DNA from: Riemerella anatipestifer ATCC 11845 = DSM 15868
Lineage (GTDB): Bacteria; Bacteroidota; Bacteroidia; Flavobacteriales; Weeksellaceae
Length of the DNA stretch: 64,000 nt
Reading direction: 5' to 3'
NCBI RefSeq assembly: GCF_000252855.1
Contig: NC_017045.1
Coordinates: forward strand, 1,798,001-1,862,000
Shown: in pieces, positions 59,464-64,000 of the stretch
Layout of the letters: the number at the start of each line of letters is the position of its first letter
Numbering within the stretch: position 1 is the stretch's first letter
Notes under the pieces: generated by a model
Told to the model about the DNA's origin: nothing
Seen by the model: the letters and a program-made list of their open reading frames with translations, nothing else
Database searches by the model: none
Program-made: the position numbers and the translations under genes

Positions 59464-62400
59464 CTAAATTTGAGATTTAACAATTTCGCAATATTCACGC
59501 AAGACTTTTAGCAATGCTTCGGCAATGCCTAAGCCGTCTTTTTCTTCGGTGGTTGGCTGGGCAACCGTAAAGAGCGGAATAGGAGCGTGGAGGGCTTCCT
59601 TGTAAAAAGGGTATTGGTTATGGCAGAAGGCATTGCGTACCGAGGCGATAAAGGCGATATGCTCGTCCGTAACCATGGATGAAGCAGCATACTCTTTCTT
59701 CCATTCTTCCAATAATGCACGAAACTCATTCTCTAAACTGGAGAGACTGGTGTGTTTGTTCAGTAGTTTCTCTTCCAAGCTCAGGGTTTCTTTAAAGGCA
59801 TCTACCCTTAGCGATTGGTAAATCTCCAACTCCCGCCTTAATCTGAGCTGACTAATCGGGTGCTTTTGGGTATCGTTCTCCTCTTTGATAAAGCTAAACA
59901 AACCGTTAAGACGGCGGTCTTTTACCAAGGCTTTAAAGTTCCCCATTTTAAGGGCTTTGGTATGCTCTTCTCGGATATAGACGGTTCTTATCGGTGTTTT
60001 ATGGTATTGTACTTCCCCAAATGCAGTGGCAGGATAGACTTTTACAGGCAACACCATAGGCAAGGTTTGGTTCAGCGGATTGAGCTTGGCGTCTGCTTCC
60101 TGAACATTGACCGCCAAGTTCTCTAATTTGAGCTGGTGGTAGTTCAGATTCAGTTCTTTAAAGTGATTTTTTGTCAGCTCTAAGGTCATCAGCCAAAGCA
60201 TAACATCTTGGTTTCTGTAGAGCCTAAGTTTCTTCTCCAAATGTTGCCAGCGTTTGTAGAGGAGGTAGTCTTTCCATCGGTCAGAAGTATGCAACTCCAG
60301 CCTCTGAGACTCCGTAGGGCTTTGGGGTTTGTTCTGTTGCCAATATTCGTAGTGTTCTTCCCTCTTTAGCAGCGGTGCCTTGGCTTCTAACTTGTACGAA
60401 AGGTTGTAAAAACTCTGGTGCTTGTCTTGGTACTTTTCCTTAAAGTACAGTGTAATGGCTCTGGAGATAAAGCCTACTCTGCCGTGTTTTTTAATCTCCT
60501 TTCTAATAGGTTTGGATAGCATGAGGTCTTCCGAAAGGGTCTCTCTAATCGCTTCGGTAAACAGCCCTCTTGGCAGACTAATGCCCCCTTGTTCCCAACC
60601 TTTAACCAGATTTTTTCTATTCTCTTTCGGTATTTTAAGAAGTAGGCAGTACTGGTACGGCTCCCAAGGTTGGTTTTTGATAGCTTCTAAGAATTTTTCT
60701 CTTTGTTCCAGATACTGTTGGTAAAAGTCCACCAGATTCCTACACGCTTTCCAATTGAATTTATTTAGGAACGGGTGCGGGTTGGTATTTCCGATGAGGT
60801 TGGTTTGCTTAAAGTAGCCTTCTAGTCTGTTCTTTTCGCCTCCGTACAAGGCTAATGCTCTTCGGATAAACCAAAATTCCGTGCTGTTGGCTTTACTGCT
60901 CTTTATAGGTTGGTTTTGAGCATCGTAAGCCACAGGCTGAAATCGCATAAAGTCTTTCACCAGCCAATCAGCCAATACGCCTGTCTTGATGAGCTTTTCT
61001 CGTCTCTTTCCGAGCTTTGGAGAGCTTTTTAGTTTGGTGTTGAGGCGGTGGGAGAGCAGCTTGGTTTCGGCTATTAGTTTTTCTATTTTGATTTTGGCTT
61101 TTTCCGAAAGGTCGGGTTGTTTATTTTGCAGTAAGCCCAACATTTGTTTTGGAAAGGCGCCTAAAGGAAGGCGACCTTGGTTGGCTTTTTCTAAATCTTC
61201 AATCGTGTTGATGCGTTCTTCTTCAAAGTCTTTGTAAATCCTTTGGATATGTCTAACGGTTTCCTTCAACAAGTCTTCCGATTTACCAGTTAAATGCTGG
61301 TAGAACATCAGAGGTAACAATTCGTGGACACTGATAAAAGCATGAGCTACAAAACCGGAATTATAGGGATATTTGGCTATGCGGTTGGCACCGTCTTTTA
61401 TCTCCAACGAAGGGTACAACTCTTTAGAAGTTCCTAAGCGGAAGCCGATTTTGTTATCGGTAATGTGGTAGTGCGGAGTGGTTTTACTAATAAATGGCTG
61501 ATTGGAAGTCTCTTTATAGTCAAGGTCTTTGGTGAGAGCCTTCCACTCTTGAGGACGATTTATCTCTGTGAAATCTTGTAGCCTACCGAAGCTCAATAGG
61601 GTTCGGGTCAGGTGGCGTTTCTCTTGTTCATCGCCTATTTTCTTGTCGTAAATACAGTAATGGTAAGTGCCTAAATCCACTTGAAACCTTATGGACTTAA
61701 AAGACTCATTGAGGTCTAAATAGCGTAGAGCAAAATAAGGGAAACGGTCTTGATGTCTGATCAAGGTATCTTTAAAAGGGTTTTGTTCTTCCTCAATTTC
61801 GTCCAAAAAGCCATCAGCTTCTACCTGAAAATGTTTTTTATTCTCTTCGGAGAGTTTTTCATAGAGCAGTTTAGGGCAACGGCTCAGTTCAGAAAGCATA
61901 TCCAAGAGCATTTGGTTATGGTCGTATCGGCTCTCTAACCTTAATTTAGGAAGGAGTATGCGGCTTCTGCAAAACACTTCGGTGGTCATTTTTTCTCTTT
62001 GTTTATGACTGGCTTTAAAACCACTGACTTTTTTCAGCATCCAGTAGGCATCGCGTTTATCCAAAAATAGATTAGTGAAAAACAATAGCCCTGATTCTGT
62101 AAAAAAGCCGTCTTTTTCGAAGCGGTAGCGGTTGAAGTCAGGGTTGTCTTGCTTGTTTTTACCTTTTCTGTTTAGATGGGCAAAGTCCCGAGTGAGGTTG
62201 ACGGTAAAGTGGGCTTTGTAGTCCTCTTTTACCATTCGTAAAGAAGCATCAAAGGCTTTGTAAAGATGTTTAAAAATATCTTTTTCTGCATCGGGTTTTT
62301 TGTGTTTGTAGTGGCTATAGTAGTTCCTAAGACTGTGGAGTTGATTTACAAGGATTTCCAACGCCTCAATCAATTTGCTTGGATTAAGAGCCTCGGCTTG

Positions 62401-62751
62401 AGATTGGGCTTCGCTTTCTTTCTCTTTCTGCTGCTCTTTTTGGTGCCCCTTCTTTTTTCCCTCTTTTTTAGGAGGGTGGTAGCACATTGCCGTCAGGAAC
62501 GGGAAGTGTTTTAGGATAAGTTCCGTTAGTTGGCTCTTTTTGAGTAAATCGTGGTCGTTGTTGAGTATGTTATTCCATGTCTCACAGACAACATCTACGA
62601 TTTTGTCATCATTTGAAGGGGTCTTAAGCCCCAACTGTTCGTTGATATGGCAGATGGTGATAAAAGCATTATGCCTTGCAATGTTAAGGAAGGCTCCCCA
62701 AAAGAACTTGTGTTTCAGTGTGTAAACATTCGGTAGTAAAGGTTTTTCCAT
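59464..62751 (-). CDS. cas13b: CRISPR-associated RNA-guided RNase Cas13b
   Basis: A 1095-aa class 2 effector that binds crRNA and cleaves target RNA. The two HEPN motifs are at the ends, as in Cas13b and unlike Cas13a: R142-NYYS-H147 in LHSLRNYYSHYKH, and R1039-NAFC-H1044 in SVRNAFCHNQ. A charged low-complexity insert (about residues 94-122) precedes HEPN1. The array repeats (ending CAAC, starting GTTG) fit the Cas13b crRNA. It is followed by csx28. A perfect promoter is not visible; TAACTTTA on the minus strand is one base off the -7 consensus. Confidence 0.96.
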   Translation of the reverse strand: MEKPLLPNVYTLKHKFFWGAFLNIARHNAFITICHINEQLGLKTPSNDDKIVDVVCETWNNILNNDHDLLKKSQLTELILKHFPFLTAMCYHPPKKEGKKKGHQKEQQKEKESEAQSQAEALNPSKLIEALEILVNQLHSLRNYYSHYKHKKPDAEKDIFKHLYKAFDASLRMVKEDYKAHFTVNLTRDFAHLNRKGKNKQDNPDFNRYRFEKDGFFTESGLLFFTNLFLDKRDAYWMLKKVSGFKASHKQREKMTTEVFCRSRILLPKLRLESRYDHNQMLLDMLSELSRCPKLLYEKLSEENKKHFQVEADGFLDEIEEEQNPFKDTLIRHQDRFPYFALRYLDLNESFKSIRFQVDLGTYHYCIYDKKIGDEQEKRHLTRTLLSFGRLQDFTEINRPQEWKALTKDLDYKETSNQPFISKTTPHYHITDNKIGFRLGTSKELYPSLEIKDGANRIAKYPYNSGFVAHAFISVHELLPLMFYQHLTGKSEDLLKETVRHIQRIYKDFEEERINTIEDLEKANQGRLPLGAFPKQMLGLLQNKQPDLSEKAKIKIEKLIAETKLLSHRLNTKLKSSPKLGKRREKLIKTGVLADWLVKDFMRFQPVAYDAQNQPIKSSKANSTEFWFIRRALALYGGEKNRLEGYFKQTNLIGNTNPHPFLNKFNWKACRNLVDFYQQYLEQREKFLEAIKNQPWEPYQYCLLLKIPKENRKNLVKGWEQGGISLPRGLFTEAIRETLSEDLMLSKPIRKEIKKHGRVGFISRAITLYFKEKYQDKHQSFYNLSYKLEAKAPLLKREEHYEYWQQNKPQSPTESQRLELHTSDRWKDYLLYKRWQHLEKKLRLYRNQDVMLWLMTLELTKNHFKELNLNYHQLKLENLAVNVQEADAKLNPLNQTLPMVLPVKVYPATAFGEVQYHKTPIRTVYIREEHTKALKMGNFKALVKDRRLNGLFSFIKEENDTQKHPISQLRLRRELEIYQSLRVDAFKETLSLEEKLLNKHTSLSSLENEFRALLEEWKKEYAASSMVTDEHIAFIASVRNAFCHNQYPFYKEALHAPIPLFTVAQPTTEEKDGLGIAEALLKVLREYCEIVKSQI

Positions 62752-62828
62752 AGTTATCTATTTAGTTGCCTAAAGTTAATTATTTTTTCAAAACTTCTAT
62801 TGTGATTAATATATCTCATCGCCAAAAC

Positions 62829-62862
62829 ATAAAAGCACAAAACGAAAGTTCTGTGCTTTTAT
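62829..62862. terminator. Terminator between glk and cas13b
   Basis: Arms AAAAGCAC and GTGCTTTT with an inner AAC/GTT pair around GAAA. On the minus strand it ends the glucokinase transcript before cas13b. Confidence 0.65.
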
Positions 62863-62882
62863 ATTACTTGATGTTATTTATT

Positions 62883-63932
62883 CTAGTGTTTTCCAAAAGC
62901 ACCGTAGTAAGCCGCTCCTGTAAGAATGGCGTTCTCATTCTTTAGAAGATAGATAGGGGTACTTTTTAAGATGTTTTCCATTTTGTCGCTAATCACAAAA
63001 GTTTGGTAGAAACTTGGCATTTTGAGTAGTGCTTCTATCTTTACCGCAAGGCTTCCTGCTAAAATAAGCCCTCCTGTTGCTTTTAGTTTTAGAACGAGGT
63101 TACTCGCTTCTCTAGCAATGAAATCAACATACGCCTCTACGGTTAAAGCACAAGCTCTGTTTTCGCCATTGAGTGCCGCATCTATGATGACTTCGTGGCA
63201 GTCCCCTTTCTCTAGTTTTTGTGTAAGCCATTCTGGTTCTTCTTGTCGTCTCATATCTCTTACAAAACGATACACATTGAATAATCCCTCATGAGATAAC
63301 ACTGACTCCCAACTTACGATGCCGTGTATCGCCTTTAAAAAACGATAAAGCTCTAGTTCGTCTTCTGCTCTAGGAGAAAATTCGGAGTGCCCACCTTCGG
63401 TTGCAAAAGGGCGTAAACATTCTCCGTCCCAGAACATACCTGCTTCGCCTAAACCTCTCCCAGGAGCTAAAATAGCTACATTACCTTTAGTAGTGCTGCT
63501 GTTCTTGTGTAGGGTGCAGAAGTCTTTATCTTCCGTACCTTTAAGTCCGTAGGCCATTGCTTCTAAGTCGTTGATAAGCGTAATGTGTTCTACTTCGGTT
63601 CTACTTCTAATGAGTTCTATATCTAAATCAAAAGGAAGGTTTTCGGTAGTGCATTTGCCATTTAAAACAGGACCTGGTACTGCTATAGAAATTCTAGAGG
63701 GTTTGCTTAAACCATACTCTTCTAAGAAAAGGTTTAGAATATCACTAAAAAGCCCAAAATCTTGGGTATTGTACTCTTTTTTAGCTTTTAATTCTAATTT
63801 TCCGTTCTCAGAAACATAGTAGCCTAAGGTAGTGTCCTTCTGTTTTACATCGGTCGCAACGAGGCTTATGTTTTGGTTTTCAGTTGATTTTTCTCCAGGT
63901 AAATGGAGCGGGAATTTATTTTGAAAAGGCAT
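62883..63932 (-). CDS. glk: Glucokinase
   Basis: A 349-aa protein of the Glk (proteobacterial-type) family that phosphorylates glucose. ISIAVPGPVLNGKCTTENLPFDLD contains the phosphate-handling loop, TLINDLEAMAYGL the sugar-binding Asp region, PGRGLGEAGMFWDG the glycine-rich turn and TEGGHSEFSPR the conserved EGGH segment. The C-terminal GLILAGSLAVKI and GAAYYGA are typical. No ROK cysteine motif is seen. Confidence 0.88.
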   Translation of the reverse strand: MPFQNKFPLHLPGEKSTENQNISLVATDVKQKDTTLGYYVSENGKLELKAKKEYNTQDFGLFSDILNLFLEEYGLSKPSRISIAVPGPVLNGKCTTENLPFDLDIELIRSRTEVEHITLINDLEAMAYGLKGTEDKDFCTLHKNSSTTKGNVAILAPGRGLGEAGMFWDGECLRPFATEGGHSEFSPRAEDELELYRFLKAIHGIVSWESVLSHEGLFNVYRFVRDMRRQEEPEWLTQKLEKGDCHEVIIDAALNGENRACALTVEAYVDFIAREASNLVLKLKATGGLILAGSLAVKIEALLKMPSFYQTFVISDKMENILKSTPIYLLKNENAILTGAAYYGAFGKH

Positions 63933-64000
63933 ATCTAATATGTTTTAAGTGAGGTTTCAAATATAACAGAATATTTTGTTTTATGAAAATAAAAGTAAGA

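Noticed and set aside
62540-62725. Small plus-strand frames opposite cas13b
   Set aside because: They are antisense to a complete 1095-aa Cas13b with both HEPN motifs.

Overview
The window looks like chromosome of a Flavobacteriia member of the Weeksellaceae, most likely Riemerella anatipestifer or a close relative. This rests on the AT-rich coding style, the TAnnTTTG promoter elements in front of many genes, TTG/ATG starts without Shine-Dalgarno sequences, a flavobacterial-type 16S rRNA, many Bacteroidetes secreted-protein families, and a Cas13b/Csx28 locus of the kind known from this genus. The species name is inference; a 16S comparison would settle it.

Region by region: 1-7.6 kb is a translation/transcription cluster (xerC-like recombinase, hpf, four tRNAs, pyrD, tuf, tRNA-Trp, secE, nusG, rplKAJL). 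At 7.7-13.3 kb the normally adjacent rplL and rpoB are separated by five genes for secreted surface proteins. They form a duplicated pair of one long repeat-bearing protein plus one short partner, and the largest carries four near-identical 291-bp tandem repeats. rpoB-rpoC follow (13.6-21.8 kb). From 21.9 to 31.9 kb lie housekeeping and envelope genes: a DUF3467 protein, a TonB-dependent receptor, an Uup-like ABC-F ATPase, an outer-membrane barrel protein, upp, an enoyl-CoA hydratase, yicC, gmk, a NadA-like fragment, folB, gcvH and a VanZ-like protein.

At 32.0-39.3 kb is an accessory island. It holds a candidate rod-shaped structured RNA, two tiny paralogous proteins, a tail-anchored protein, a 726-aa protein of unknown function with C-terminal helical repeats, a membrane protein, a uracil-DNA-glycosylase-fold protein, an Rnl2-like RNA ligase, a single-HKD PLD nuclease and a WYL-domain regulator. 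Related GACA-N5-TGTC-like motifs occur upstream of several of these units. I know of no described system with this composition. The rRNA operon (16S, tRNA-Ile, tRNA-Ala, 23S, 5S) spans 39.8-44.8 kb; its 16S 3' tail has lost the CCUCC anti-Shine-Dalgarno core.

From 45.2 to 53.2 kb, on the minus strand, are a TonB-dependent receptor under a TPP riboswitch, an asnS-rpoN operon, an acetyl-CoA hydrolase/transferase-type gene and homogentisate dioxygenase. At 53.3-56.6 kb there is a leader with an (AC)11 tract, two secreted proteins (one with a C-type-lectin-like domain) and an HU-like/DUF4469 protein. At 56.9-62.8 kb is a type VI-B2 CRISPR-Cas locus, transcribed on the minus strand in the order cas13b, csx28, array. 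The array has 23 spacers and two repeat sizes: 14 of 36 nt and 8 of 86-89 nt, plus one degenerate and one truncated copy. No cas1/cas2 is present in the window. A glucokinase gene closes the window.
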